From Phaeobacter inhibens DSM 16374 (GTDB taxonomy: Bacteria > Pseudomonadota > Alphaproteobacteria > Rhodobacterales > Rhodobacteraceae), in the NCBI RefSeq assembly GCF_000473105.1, contig NZ_KI421498.1, positions 1,240,001 through 1,304,000 of the forward strand: a stretch of DNA of 64,000 nucleotides. Reading direction: 5' to 3'. This document shows positions 7,395-16,827 of this stretch, piece after piece. Position 1 is the first letter of the stretch; every line of letters begins with the position of its first letter. The notes beneath the pieces are model-generated. The model made no database searches. It saw only the letters and a list, made by a program, of their open reading frames with translations, and was not told the DNA's origin. The position numbers and the translations under genes are program-made.

Positions 7395-9053
7395 ATGACT
7401 GAGACCAATTCCGCAGCTGCTGCGGACCCACTGCGTGCCGCGGATGTACTGGCACAGCGGCTATATGCGGCGGGATGTCGACACGCCTTTGGCATGCCGG
7501 GCGGTGAGGTTCTTACCCTTGTTGATGCGCTGACCAAGGCGGGCATCACCTTTCACCTTGCCAAGCATGAAAACAGCGCCGGCTTCATGGGCGAAGGTGT
7601 GTATCACAGCGATGGCGCGCCGGTCATTCTGGTGGCAACACTGGGCCCCGGCGCGCTGAACGGGGTGAATGTGGTGGCCAATGCCCATCAGGACCGCGTC
7701 CCGATGCTGGTGCTGACGGGCTGCGTAGATGCGGCTGAAGCTGCGACCTATACCCATCAGGTGCTGGACCATCAGGCGGTGTTCGCCCCAATCACCAAGG
7801 CCACCTATCGCCTTAATGCCGAGGCTGCCGGTGTGATTGCTGACAAGGCTCTGCGGATCGCAACCCAGCCACGCAATGGCCCTGTGCATATCGACGTGCC
7901 GATTTCTGTCGCCGATGCCCCTGCCCGCCCTCACCGTCCGTACCTCGCGCCTGCCAGAGCCACGCAGCCCCAGCCCGCAGACCTCGCGCAGGCGCGCGCG
8001 TGGCTGGCAGAGGCAGACCGCCCCCTTGCGGTGGTCGGTCTCGATGCGGTTGCCGAAGATGCCGGGGCAAGCCTGCGCGCCTTTCTTGAACATTACCAGA
8101 TCCCTTTTGTGACCAGCTACAAGGCCAAAGGCATCCTGCCAGAGGATCATCCGCTTTGCCTTGGTGGTGCCGGGCTGTCGCCTCTTGCGGATCGCCACCT
8201 GCTGCCGCTGCTGCGCGAAGCCGATCTGATCCTGGCGCTGGGGTATGACCCGATTGAAATGCGCCCCGGATGGCGCAATGCGTGGGATTGCAGCAGCCAG
8301 CGGGTGATCGACATCTGCGCAGAAGACAACACACATTACATGCACGCCGCCAGCCTGACTGTTGTGGCAGGCCTCGCTCCCAGCCTGCGCGCACTGACCG
8401 TCGGCGCGCAGCTTGCTGATGATGCGCCCCAAGGAAACGCGCACTGGCCTGACGGACAGCCGGAAGCGGCCCGCGACGCCCTAGCTGCGGCATTTGCAGC
8501 AGATGCCGACTGGGGTCCCGCCGCGATCATCGCAGAATGTCAGGCCACCCTGCCCGCTGACACGCTCGCCACGGCTGACAGCGGCGCACATCGGATTTTG
8601 CTTTCGCAGATGTGGCACTGCTATGAACCTCGCGCGCTGATCCAATCCTCGGGCCTTTGTACCATGGGCTGCGCGGTGCCGATGGCCATTGGCCGCAAGC
8701 TGGCCGAGCCTCAGCGCACGGTCGTCAGCTTCTCCGGCGATGCCGGTTTCCTCATGGTCGCGGGGGAGTTGTCAACTGCGGCGGAACTGGGTGTGGCGCC
8801 GATTTTCGTGGTGTTTGTCGATGCAAGTCTGGCGCTGATAGACCTGAAACAACGCCAGCGCCGACTGGACAACGCCGGTGTTGATTTTGGCCTTCATGAT
8901 TTTGCCGCTATAGGCCGTGCCTTTGGTGGCAACGGTGTGCGCGTTCGTGACCGCGCCAGCCTGCGTGCCGCCCTGAGTGAGGCACAGCCGGCCGAACGTT
9001 TCACCGTTATTGCCGCAGAATTTGACCGGGAGGCCTATGATGGGCTCATCTGA
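7395..9053 (+). CDS. Thiamine-diphosphate-dependent enzyme, acetolactate-synthase family, substrate unknown
   Basis: This 552-residue protein has the three-domain TPP enzyme layout: PYR domain with the activating Glu59 in KHENSAGFM, a central Rossmann domain, and a PP domain with GDAGFLMVAGEL. At the far end of the cofactor motif, where most family members have an Asn-rich loop, this one has VDASLALIDLKQ, so Mg-diphosphate ligation may differ. It overlaps the following CoA-transferase gene, suggesting coupled translation. Oxalyl-CoA decarboxylase, hydroxyacyl-CoA lyase or a 2-oxo-acid decarboxylase are possible, but I cannot assign the substrate. True biosynthetic acetolactate synthase is unlikely because no regulatory subunit gene is adjacent. 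Confidence 0.85.
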   Translation: MTETNSAAAADPLRAADVLAQRLYAAGCRHAFGMPGGEVLTLVDALTKAGITFHLAKHENSAGFMGEGVYHSDGAPVILVATLGPGALNGVNVVANAHQDRVPMLVLTGCVDAAEAATYTHQVLDHQAVFAPITKATYRLNAEAAGVIADKALRIATQPRNGPVHIDVPISVADAPARPHRPYLAPARATQPQPADLAQARAWLAEADRPLAVVGLDAVAEDAGASLRAFLEHYQIPFVTSYKAKGILPEDHPLCLGGAGLSPLADRHLLPLLREADLILALGYDPIEMRPGWRNAWDCSSQRVIDICAEDNTHYMHAASLTVVAGLAPSLRALTVGAQLADDAPQGNAHWPDGQPEAARDALAAAFAADADWGPAAIIAECQATLPADTLATADSGAHRILLSQMWHCYEPRALIQSSGLCTMGCAVPMAIGRKLAEPQRTVVSFSGDAGFLMVAGELSTAAELGVAPIFVVFVDASLALIDLKQRQRRLDNAGVDFGLHDFAAIGRAFGGNGVRVRDRASLRAALSEAQPAERFTVIAAEFDREAYDGLI

Positions 9054-10260
9054 TCCCACCGCAGAGGGTAAACTGCCCCACGGCCCCCTCACAGGTATCA
9101 AGGTGCTGGACCTCTCCCGCATTCTGGCCGGGCCAACCTGCACCCAGATGCTGGGGGATCTGGGTGCCAGCGTGCTGAAGGTGGAAAATCCGCAGAGCGG
9201 CGGCGATGACACGCGCCAATGGGGACCTCCCTATGTGATCGATGCCGAGGGTCAGCAATCCGATCTCTCGGCCTATTTCATGGCCGCAAACCGCAACAAG
9301 CGCTCCGTCGAAGTGGATATCTCCACCGTCGAGGGACAGCAGGTGATCCGCCGCCTCGCCGCCGATGCCGATATCCTGCTGGAGAACTTCAAACCCGGCG
9401 GGCTCGCCAAATACGGGCTCGACTACGATAGCCTGCATGCTGAGTTTCCACATCTCGTCTATGGGTCAATTTCAGGTTACGGGCAGACGGGCCCCAACGC
9501 GCAGAAGCCCGGCTATGATCTGATGGCGCAGGGCTACGGCGGAATCATGTCGCTGACGGGTGAACCGGACGGGCGGCCGATTAAGGTGGGGGTCGGCATT
9601 GCCGATGTCATGTGCGGCATGTACGCCTGCGTCGGCATATTAGCTGCCCTGCGCCACAAGGAACAAACCGGTGAGGGCCAGCAGGTTGATATCGCGCTTG
9701 TTGATGCGCAGATCGCCTGGTTGATCAACGAAGGTGTCGCGACGCTCAATACAGGGACAGCCCCGAAACGACGCGGCAATGAACATCCGAGCATCGTGCC
9801 GTATGGGCTCTATGAAACCTCCGATGGTCATGTAATTCTGGCGGTGGGCAATGACGCGCAATTTGGCCGGTTCCTGTCCTTTCTCGCGCTTGACGGGCTG
9901 GCGCGGGATCCGCGTTTTGCCACCAATCCGGCACGCTTGCAGAACCGCGATGCGCTGGCCGATATTCTGGTGCCCGCCCTGCGCCAATACAGCACCGACG
10001 CGGTGATCGCCGCGATGGAGGCCCGCAAGGTACCAGCGGGACCGGTGCAAACACTGGATCAGGTTTTTGCCACTGATCAGGTCGCGGCCCGCGAGATGAC
10101 AATTGAGATGACCTCTGCCGCCGGGCCTGTCAGGCTGCTGGGCAACCCGCTGAAATTCTCGCGCACGCCGGTCACCTATCGTCACGCGCCACCAACCTGC
10201 GGGGACAGCACCGATCTTCTTGCAACCGCAGCGGACCCCTTTGCCGAAGAGAGCCGCTGA
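9040..10260 (+). CDS. Family III (CaiB/BaiF) CoA-transferase
   Basis: This 406-residue enzyme moves CoA between carboxylic acids through an enzyme-bound anhydride. The N-terminus reads GIKVLDLSRILAGPTCTQMLGDLGA, the family signature. Asp189 in GIADVMCGMY matches the catalytic aspartate, and GEGQQVDIALVD follows as in formyl-CoA and succinyl-CoA transferases. Two ATGs (9037, 9040) follow GGGAGG inside the end of the TPP-enzyme gene, so the genes overlap by about 14 bases. The pair suggests that the TPP enzyme acts on, or makes, the CoA ester handled here. Confidence 0.92.
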   Translation: MGSSDPTAEGKLPHGPLTGIKVLDLSRILAGPTCTQMLGDLGASVLKVENPQSGGDDTRQWGPPYVIDAEGQQSDLSAYFMAANRNKRSVEVDISTVEGQQVIRRLAADADILLENFKPGGLAKYGLDYDSLHAEFPHLVYGSISGYGQTGPNAQKPGYDLMAQGYGGIMSLTGEPDGRPIKVGVGIADVMCGMYACVGILAALRHKEQTGEGQQVDIALVDAQIAWLINEGVATLNTGTAPKRRGNEHPSIVPYGLYETSDGHVILAVGNDAQFGRFLSFLALDGLARDPRFATNPARLQNRDALADILVPALRQYSTDAVIAAMEARKVPAGPVQTLDQVFATDQVAAREMTIEMTSAAGPVRLLGNPLKFSRTPVTYRHAPPTCGDSTDLLATAADPFAEESR

Positions 10261-10634
10261 CCCTTGTAGCGGTGGCGCAGCCCCCCTCCACCCTTGATCC
10301 GCCCGCGTCGACGTGGGCGGATTCGCAGTGACCGCCGCTCCTATCCCCTTAAGAAACCGCAGAAAACAGTCCCATTTGCGATCTGCGACCGGCAGGATCT
10401 GGCCGAGTGTTACAGAAACTGGCGGTCTTCGGCCAAAGTCGGGCAACACGGGCTTGCCAGACAGGCAAAAATGCGGGAAATCGCTGCCAATCGACAGGGT
10501 TGGCTCCCTATTCCCGCGAGATTGCACACGCCACTTCACCAAACCGCGAGCGGGCATCGCGAGACGCGATAGCGTGCTTTAGGCTCGACGACAAAGCGCC
10601 TCTGCTTTCGTTTTTGACACGGATCGGACAAACG
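10261..10634. other. 374-base gap with one hairpin and no gene
   Basis: I see no convincing coding sequence here. A hairpin with ATCCGCCC at 10297-10304 and GGGCGGAT at 10315-10322 lies 37 bases after the CoA-transferase stop and could act as a weak terminator, though no run of T follows. The remaining stretch presumably holds the promoter of the TPR gene. Frame-open readings into this region are extensions without ribosome sites. Confidence 0.45.
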
Positions 10635-11999
10635 ATGATGCAAGATATTTTTGGCCAGGACACCAGCCTGACAGATGCCGCAGCTCTTGAGAACTGGAAC
10701 GCCGTACAGATGGGGGTTCTGTCGCATGCAGCTGCAGCGCCAACGCATCTCGGCGCCCTGCTGGAAGCCGCTCCTGAGTTTGCACTGGCACAGGCCGCCA
10801 AGGGCATGTTCGTACTGCTGCTGGGCCGGGCGGAGCTGATGCAGGCCGCGCACGACGCCTATGCCGCTGCCAAAGCCGCTGAAGATGGCGCCCTCCCGCG
10901 TGAACGTCACTACATTTCCGCGCTCGGCGCTTGGCTGGAGGGACGCCCCTCCGCTGCGATTGCCGAGATGGAGACGGTGCTGCGCAACCATCCGGAAGAT
11001 GCGCTGGCGATGAAATTAAGCCATGCGATCCGCTTTATTCTGGGCGACAGCGCGGGCATGCGTCGGTCTATTGAGCGGGTATTGCCCGCCTACTCACCCG
11101 ATCATGCCGGGCGGGGCTACCTATTGGGGTGTCATGCCTTCTCACTTGAGGAAACCGGGGCCTATGATCTGGCGGACGCCACCGGGCGGCAGGCGCTCTG
11201 GATGGCGCCGGACGATGCCTGGGGACTGCATGCCGTGGCCCATGTGCATGACATGACAGGCAATTCGCGCGCGGGGCTGGACTGGCTCACCGGTCGCGAG
11301 GAGGCCTGGGCGCATTGCAACAATTTCCGCTACCATGTCTGGTGGCACAAAGCACTCATGCACTTGGATCAGGGTCAAACCGAACAGGTTCTGGCGCTCT
11401 ATGATCATGAAATTCGCAAAGACAAAACGGATGATTACCGCGACATCTCCAACGCCACCTCACTGCTGATGCGGCTGGAATTGGAGGGCGTGGCCATTGG
11501 CGATCGCTGGGAAGAATTGGCCGAGCTTTGTGCTAACAGAACCGAGGATGGCTGTCTGATCTTTGCTGACCTGCATTATCTGCTGGCGCTGGTTGGTGAT
11601 GACCGCAAACTTGAGGCCGGCCAGCTGGTGCAACGTATTCATGCCGACGCCCGTCGCGGCGCAAGTGAGAGCGATGCCCGTATGGCGACGCCCGGATGTG
11701 GTCTGGCACTGGGGCTGGAGGCGTTTGGCGAAGGCAACTACAGCGAGGCCTTCGGTTATCTGGCGACGGGTCGCAGTTCGCTGCAACTGGCCGGTGGCAG
11801 TCATGCCCAGCGGGATGTCTTTGAACGCGTAACCATTGATGCAGGCCTCCGGGCGGGGCGTCTGGATGCGGTGGAGGCCATCCTCAATGAACGGCGGGCC
11901 CAGCGAGGCGGCGCTGAAGACAGCTATGCCCAGGCGCGCCGCGCCCTGATTACTGCCGGACGTGGTGCGCCAGGCGCACGAAGCGTCCCGGCAGAGTAA
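10635..11999 (+). CDS. TPR protein of the TTC38 family
   Basis: This is a soluble, alpha-helical protein of 454 residues without signal peptide. The sequence matches the TTC38-like family of tetratricopeptide proteins: helices such as AIAEMETVLRNHPEDALAMK and the strongly conserved HAVAHVHDMTG and YHVWWHKALMHLD stretches. Members are presumed scaffolds; no biochemical activity is assigned. Of two adjacent ATGs I chose 10635, where similarity begins; no clear ribosome site distinguishes them. The gene ends only 23 bases before opgC, so it may be transcribed with the periplasmic glucan genes. Confidence 0.85.
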   Translation: MMQDIFGQDTSLTDAAALENWNAVQMGVLSHAAAAPTHLGALLEAAPEFALAQAAKGMFVLLLGRAELMQAAHDAYAAAKAAEDGALPRERHYISALGAWLEGRPSAAIAEMETVLRNHPEDALAMKLSHAIRFILGDSAGMRRSIERVLPAYSPDHAGRGYLLGCHAFSLEETGAYDLADATGRQALWMAPDDAWGLHAVAHVHDMTGNSRAGLDWLTGREEAWAHCNNFRYHVWWHKALMHLDQGQTEQVLALYDHEIRKDKTDDYRDISNATSLLMRLELEGVAIGDRWEELAELCANRTEDGCLIFADLHYLLALVGDDRKLEAGQLVQRIHADARRGASESDARMATPGCGLALGLEAFGEGNYSEAFGYLATGRSSLQLAGGSHAQRDVFERVTIDAGLRAGRLDAVEAILNERRAQRGGAEDSYAQARRALITAGRGAPGARSVPAE

Positions 12000-12022
12000 C
12001 CGAAGTAAGGACACAACAGCCT

Positions 12023-13294
12023 ATGGCGACCATCTCGCCCTTTCCCGGTGCCAAGGGCACCGAGACCACACCAGTGGCCAATCGCCCGGTTGCTCCGCAA
12101 TCGGATGTGCAGCCGCGTGCACCCCGTGATCCACGTCTGGATTTCTACCGGGGCATTGCGATGTTCATCATCCTCTGCGCCCATATCCCCGGCAACCGCT
12201 GGACCGGATGGATCCCGGCGCGGTTTGGCTTCTCCGACGCAACAGAGATCTTTGTCTTCTGTTCCGGCATGGCCTCGGCCATCGCCTTTGGTGGCACCTT
12301 CGGCCGTCAGGGCTGGCTCATGGGCAGTGCGCGGGTTCTGTTTCGTTGCTGGCAGGTGTTCTGGGCCCACATCGGGCTGTTTGTGTTTATCGCGACCACC
12401 ATGGCTGCGCTGGATCTCTATGGCAGCTTTGACAAGAGCTATATCGCCTCACTCAATCTGCGCCCGTTCTTTGAAAACCCGGTGCCGCAGCTGGTCGGGC
12501 TGATGACTCTCAGCTATGTGCCGAACTATTTCGATATCTTGCCAATGTATCTGGTGGTGCTGGCGCTAATGCCACTAATGATGGGGCTGGAGCGTATCGG
12601 GATCTGGGCCGTGGCTTCGGCCTCAGTCGGGATCTGGCTGCTGGCCAATCCCTATATGATCGGCCTTGGGCCGAACGGGCTGTCGCTCTCCGCTGAACCC
12701 TGGTCCAGCCGCGAATGGTTCTTCAACCCCTTTGGATGGCAGCTTTTGTTCTTCACCGGCTTTGCCTTCATGAAAGGCTGGCTCCCCGCTCCGCCTGTCT
12801 CCCGCGTGCTGATAGTCGTGGCCGCGGCTTACCTTGTCCTGCTGGCCCCGTTTGGTTCATGGAAGGTCTTTCTCTGGGTTGAAGCCTGGAGCCCGGATCT
12901 TGCCGACCTCATCCGTCCCACCTGGAAACAGACAGCAGAATGGCGGGAGAAAACCGACTTTGGCCTGCTGCGCTTTGGGCATTTCCTGTCACTGGCCTAT
13001 CTCGGCTGGGTGATCGCAGGTGAAGGTGGTCGGCGCCTGATTGCATCCGGCCAGTCAACAGTGGCCCGGGTCTGGGCTGTGCTCCTGTCGCTGATCACCA
13101 AGGTCGGTCAGCAATCGCTTGCGGTCTTTGTCTTTTCGATGGCACTGGCACGGCTGCTTGGCTTTGCCATGGACCTGACGGACCGGTCCATCCTGACAAC
13201 CGCATTTTTTAACCTCACAGGGTTTGGCCTGATCATTGGCTGCGCCTATATCGCTGCCTGGTTCAAATCGCATCCATGGAAAACCAAGAGATGA
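12023..13294 (+). CDS. opgC: OpgC, membrane acyltransferase that decorates periplasmic glucans
   Basis: OpgC is an inner-membrane acyltransferase that transfers succinyl or similar groups onto osmoregulated periplasmic glucans. The 423-residue protein has about ten membrane helices and starts, after a 35-residue polar lead, with RDPRLDFYRGIAMFIIL, the OpgC/acyltransferase-3 entry motif. AAGTAAGGA precedes the start. The stop overlaps the opgG start as ATGA. Here opgC precedes opgGH, an order seen in alphaproteobacteria such as Rhodobacter sphaeroides. Confidence 0.93.
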   Translation: MATISPFPGAKGTETTPVANRPVAPQSDVQPRAPRDPRLDFYRGIAMFIILCAHIPGNRWTGWIPARFGFSDATEIFVFCSGMASAIAFGGTFGRQGWLMGSARVLFRCWQVFWAHIGLFVFIATTMAALDLYGSFDKSYIASLNLRPFFENPVPQLVGLMTLSYVPNYFDILPMYLVVLALMPLMMGLERIGIWAVASASVGIWLLANPYMIGLGPNGLSLSAEPWSSREWFFNPFGWQLLFFTGFAFMKGWLPAPPVSRVLIVVAAAYLVLLAPFGSWKVFLWVEAWSPDLADLIRPTWKQTAEWREKTDFGLLRFGHFLSLAYLGWVIAGEGGRRLIASGQSTVARVWAVLLSLITKVGQQSLAVFVFSMALARLLGFAMDLTDRSILTTAFFNLTGFGLIIGCAYIAAWFKSHPWKTKR

Positions 13295-14814
13295 GAGCAT
13301 TTTCGCGACGCACCTTTCTGGCAACGGCCTTGGCCAGCACCGCGCCGTTTGCGCTTGGGGCGCTGACATCGCCTGCATTGGCGACCGGTGGCCCTGCATT
13401 CTCGCGCGAGACGGTGGTATCCCTTGCCCGCGAACTGGCCGCCGCCCCCTACGCGCCCCGCGCCAGCGTTCCACAGGACTGGCAGGAGCAAAGCTACGAG
13501 GACTACCAGACCCGTTGGTTCCGCAGCCGTGACGCGCTCTGGTCCAAAACCCCGCGCAGCTACAATGTCGATTTCTTCCTGCCGGGCCTCTACTTCCCCC
13601 GCCCGGTAGAGATTTTCACCGTCGAAAATGGTCTGGCACAGCCCGTGGCCTTTGATCTGTCGCTGTTTGACAAAACGGATAAGGCGCCTGATCTCAGCGT
13701 TGACGACAGCCTTGGCTATTCCGGCTTTCGCTTGCGCACTGATCTGAAGGAACCCGGCAAGAAAACCGAATTCTGCGTGTTCCAGGGGGCGAGCTATTTC
13801 CGCGCCATCGGGGCGGCCCATACCTACGGGCTCTCAGCGCGGGGGCTGGCCGTGAACACGGCCACCGCGAAGGGGGAAGAATTTCCTGAATTCATATCGT
13901 TCTGGCTCGAAGCGCCAGTGCCCGGACAGAAGAATATGGTGGTCCATGCGCTTATGGATTCACCTTCGGTGACCGGCGCCTACCGGTTCGATATCCTGCC
14001 CGGCCAGAACACCGTGATGGACGTCGAGGCGCGGCTTTTTGCCCGCGAAGAACTGGACAATATCGGGCTTGGTCCGCTCACGTCGATGTTCCTCTTTGAT
14101 CAGACCAACCGCAACCGTTTTGATGATTTCCGCCCCGCAGTCCATGACAGCGACGGGTTGCTGGTGATCAACGGCAATGGGGAAACCCTGTGGCGACCGC
14201 TGGCCAACCCGAAGACGCTGCAACTGTCCTCCTTTGTCGATGAAAATCCGCGTGGCTTTGGCCTCATGCAACGGCCGAGGCTGCTGTCGGACTACGAGGA
14301 TCTGGAGGCCCATTATCACCAGCGCCCGGCGCTCTGGGTGGAACCGAAGGGCGATTGGGGCAAGGGCGCGGTCACATTGGTGGAAATTCCGGCAGACAAG
14401 GAAATCTACGATAATATCGTGGCCTATTGGCGCCCACGCGAGAGTTACGCGCCCGGTTCCGAAATCAATATCGACTATCGCCTGACCTGGGGCGATGGCC
14501 CGGAACTGCCGATCCCACAGGTGATCAATACGGCTGCTGGTGCGCGGATCTTCGGTGATCCCGGTCGCATCATGACCATTGATTTTGCCGCTCATCCGAT
14601 GTTTGCGGGCGGTGTGGATGATCTTCAGGCGCATATCACCTCCCCCCATGTCACCCCGACCGAAGGCGTATTGCAGGAAAACCCGGAAACCGGTGGTCTG
14701 CGGTTGGCGTTTGCCTTTGACCCGGGCGAACGCGATCATGTTGAACTGCGCGCCGAGTTGCGCAAGGACAGTCAGCCCGCATCGGAAGTCTGGCTTTATC
14801 GGTGGACCAAATGA
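13291..14814 (+). CDS. opgG: OpgG, periplasmic glucan biosynthesis protein
   Basis: OpgG/OpgD family proteins act in the periplasm to process or branch nascent beta-glucan delivered by OpgH. The 507-residue precursor has a twin-arginine signal (SRRTFLATALAS, cleaved after about residue 31). Family stretches follow, including SYNVDFFLPGLYFPRPVEIFT and the C-terminal half with RLTWGDG. ATG 13291 lies in an ATGA overlap with the opgC stop; an ATG 15 bases earlier would give a longer polar start. The Tat signal is typical of OpgD and of alphaproteobacterial OpgG proteins. Confidence 0.93.
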   Translation: MRAFSRRTFLATALASTAPFALGALTSPALATGGPAFSRETVVSLARELAAAPYAPRASVPQDWQEQSYEDYQTRWFRSRDALWSKTPRSYNVDFFLPGLYFPRPVEIFTVENGLAQPVAFDLSLFDKTDKAPDLSVDDSLGYSGFRLRTDLKEPGKKTEFCVFQGASYFRAIGAAHTYGLSARGLAVNTATAKGEEFPEFISFWLEAPVPGQKNMVVHALMDSPSVTGAYRFDILPGQNTVMDVEARLFAREELDNIGLGPLTSMFLFDQTNRNRFDDFRPAVHDSDGLLVINGNGETLWRPLANPKTLQLSSFVDENPRGFGLMQRPRLLSDYEDLEAHYHQRPALWVEPKGDWGKGAVTLVEIPADKEIYDNIVAYWRPRESYAPGSEINIDYRLTWGDGPELPIPQVINTAAGARIFGDPGRIMTIDFAAHPMFAGGVDDLQAHITSPHVTPTEGVLQENPETGGLRLAFAFDPGERDHVELRAELRKDSQPASEVWLYRWTK

Positions 14815-16721
14815 CCAATTTTTCGCTGACCCCTCCGGAACAGCCACTGGCAATGCCGGAGCAGAATTTCGGCGCCCATTTTCAGGATCAGGCCTGCCCC
14901 GCACGTGGTGACCGGGCAACCACATCCGCACAGACAGGCGAGGCAACCCAAGGGCAAGTCGCGCTCTGGCGGGTGCTGGCCTTTTCCCCGGCGATGGCGG
15001 CGACCGGTTTGCTGACCTGGGGGATGAAGGACTGGTTTGCTGCCGATGGGTTTTCGATGCTGGAAGTCGCGCTTCTGGTGCTGATTTCCTTCAACTTTTT
15101 CTGGATCTGCTTCTCGGTCTCGACTGTGTTGCTTGGCCTCTGGGGGCTTGCGCAACGGCCGCGCGCGCTGGGTCGGGGTCGCCCACAGCGGATGAAGGTC
15201 GCGCTGCTGATGCCGATCTATAATGAGGTTCCATGGTATGTGCTGGGCAATGCCCAGTCGATGCTGGAAGAGCTGCACGCCCGTGGCGGTGTTCATGATT
15301 ATGCGATGTTCATTCTGTCCGACACCCGCGATGACGCCATTGCAGCGCAGGAACGCGCCAGCGTCGAAGCTCTGCGTGCGATGTTGCCTGTCGGAACCCA
15401 GCTCTACTATCGCCGCCGTGCGGACAACGCCGGTCGCAAGGTTGGCAATATCGCCGATTGGGTGCGCCGCTGGGGCGCGGGTTGGGACGCCATGCTGGTG
15501 CTGGATGCCGATAGCCTGATGACAGGACGCGCCATCGCCCATCTGGCCGATGCGTTGGCACGCGATCCCGGCGCGGGCCTCATTCAGAGCTACCCCCAGC
15601 TGATCGGCGCACAGTCCGTCTTTGGCCGGATGCAGCAATTTGCCAATGGGGTCTACGGCCTGGCACTTGCCGAAGGGCTGGCCCGCTGGGCCGGGCACGA
15701 GGGTAACTATTGGGGCCATAACGCGATCATCCGCACCCGCGCCTTTGCCGCCTGTGCAGGGCTGCCGCCGCTGCGCTCGGCCTTTGGGGGTGAGAAGCTG
15801 ATCATGAGCCATGACTTCGTCGAGGCAGGCCTGCTGCGCCGGGCAGGCTGGAGTGTCCAGTTCCTGCCGCGTATCCGCGGCTCCTACGAGGAAACACCGC
15901 AAACGCTGATCGATCACGTGCTGCGTGACCGGCGCTGGTGCCAGGGCAACTTGCAACATCTGAACCTCCTGAATGCCAAGGGCTTTCGAGCACTGTCGCG
16001 GTTTCACCTGCTACACGGGGCCATCGGCTATCTGATGGCGCCGGTCTGGTTCGCCCTGCTGGTGATCTGGGCGCTGATCGGACGTGGCGAAGAGGCCTCT
16101 GTCCTCACCTACTTCAGCGAAACCAATCCGCTGATGCCATCCTGGCCAGATATGTCGGAGCCGCGCCATGTGCTGGTGATCCTGCTGATCTATGCCATGT
16201 TGCTGGCGCCCAAGCTGCTGGCTGTTGCTGCCCTGCCTATGACCGGCAGCCGGTTCTCAGAATATGGCGGCGCAGGCCCCTTTGCCCTGTCGCTGCTGGT
16301 GGAGATCCTGCTTGCGATCCTTTATGCGCCGATCCTGATGGTACAGCAGATGATTGCCGTGCTGCGTACAACCTTTGGCCTGCAAAAAGGTTGGTCGCCC
16401 CAAGCGCGGGACGGCGGCAGATACTCTTGGCGCACCCTGATGACGTGCCATGCGCTAGAAACTGTCAGCGGGGTTGCCCTCTGGAGCGGTATTCTGGCGG
16501 GTGTGGTCTCTGTCTGGCTGCTGCCTATTGCACTGTCACTGGTACTGGCGGTGCCTCTGTCGGCGCTCTCAGGTGTGCCGCTGCAGCGCTTTGCCAAGGC
16601 CCTTCTGGCAACGCGTGAAGTCCATAAGGAACCGCGGATCACGCGGATCGCCCGCGCCCGGCGCGATCGGCTGCGCTTGGCACTTGAGACCGTGCCGACC
16701 CACCGCGCCGCGGCCAAGTAA
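14811..16721 (+). CDS. opgH: OpgH, glucan glucosyltransferase
   Basis: OpgH is the inner-membrane family-2 glucosyltransferase that polymerises beta-1,2 glucan from UDP-glucose. The 636-residue protein shows paired N-terminal helices, then the catalytic domain with VALLMPIYNE, the VLDADSLM (DxD) site and the QRRW-like RDRRWCQGN motif, and further helices near the C-terminus. ATG 14811 forms an ATGA overlap with the opgG stop; a start nine bases upstream is also possible. It is the last gene of the unit and is followed by a strong terminator. Confidence 0.93.
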   Translation: MTNFSLTPPEQPLAMPEQNFGAHFQDQACPARGDRATTSAQTGEATQGQVALWRVLAFSPAMAATGLLTWGMKDWFAADGFSMLEVALLVLISFNFFWICFSVSTVLLGLWGLAQRPRALGRGRPQRMKVALLMPIYNEVPWYVLGNAQSMLEELHARGGVHDYAMFILSDTRDDAIAAQERASVEALRAMLPVGTQLYYRRRADNAGRKVGNIADWVRRWGAGWDAMLVLDADSLMTGRAIAHLADALARDPGAGLIQSYPQLIGAQSVFGRMQQFANGVYGLALAEGLARWAGHEGNYWGHNAIIRTRAFAACAGLPPLRSAFGGEKLIMSHDFVEAGLLRRAGWSVQFLPRIRGSYEETPQTLIDHVLRDRRWCQGNLQHLNLLNAKGFRALSRFHLLHGAIGYLMAPVWFALLVIWALIGRGEEASVLTYFSETNPLMPSWPDMSEPRHVLVILLIYAMLLAPKLLAVAALPMTGSRFSEYGGAGPFALSLLVEILLAILYAPILMVQQMIAVLRTTFGLQKGWSPQARDGGRYSWRTLMTCHALETVSGVALWSGILAGVVSVWLLPIALSLVLAVPLSALSGVPLQRFAKALLATREVHKEPRITRIARARRDRLRLALETVPTHRAAAK

Positions 16722-16747
16722 AAACGTCAAAATTGTATAAAAATGTA

Positions 16748-16781
16748 AAACCTGAGGGATTTTCAACAATCCCTCAGGTTT
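16748..16781. terminator. Rho-independent terminator after opgH, probably bidirectional
   Basis: A perfect 14-bp stem (AAACCTGAGGGATT and its complement) has a six-base loop, followed by a T-rich run on the plus strand and, read from the other side, a T-rich run on the minus strand. It separates opgH from the convergent esterase gene. Confidence 0.9.
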
Positions 16782-16827
16782 ATTTTATTGACATATCACT
16801 GACAAAGCGGTCGAAAAACCTGTTGCC

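Noticed and set aside
7395-10260. Assignment as oxalyl-CoA decarboxylase and formyl-CoA transferase
   Set aside because: The gene types fit, but no oxalate-specific residues are recognisable by eye and the sox context does not support it; left as a substrate-unknown pair.
16741-16790. The perfect palindrome after opgH as a mobile-element end or attachment site
   Set aside because: The hairpin with T-rich flanks on both sides is fully explained as a terminator between convergent genes.
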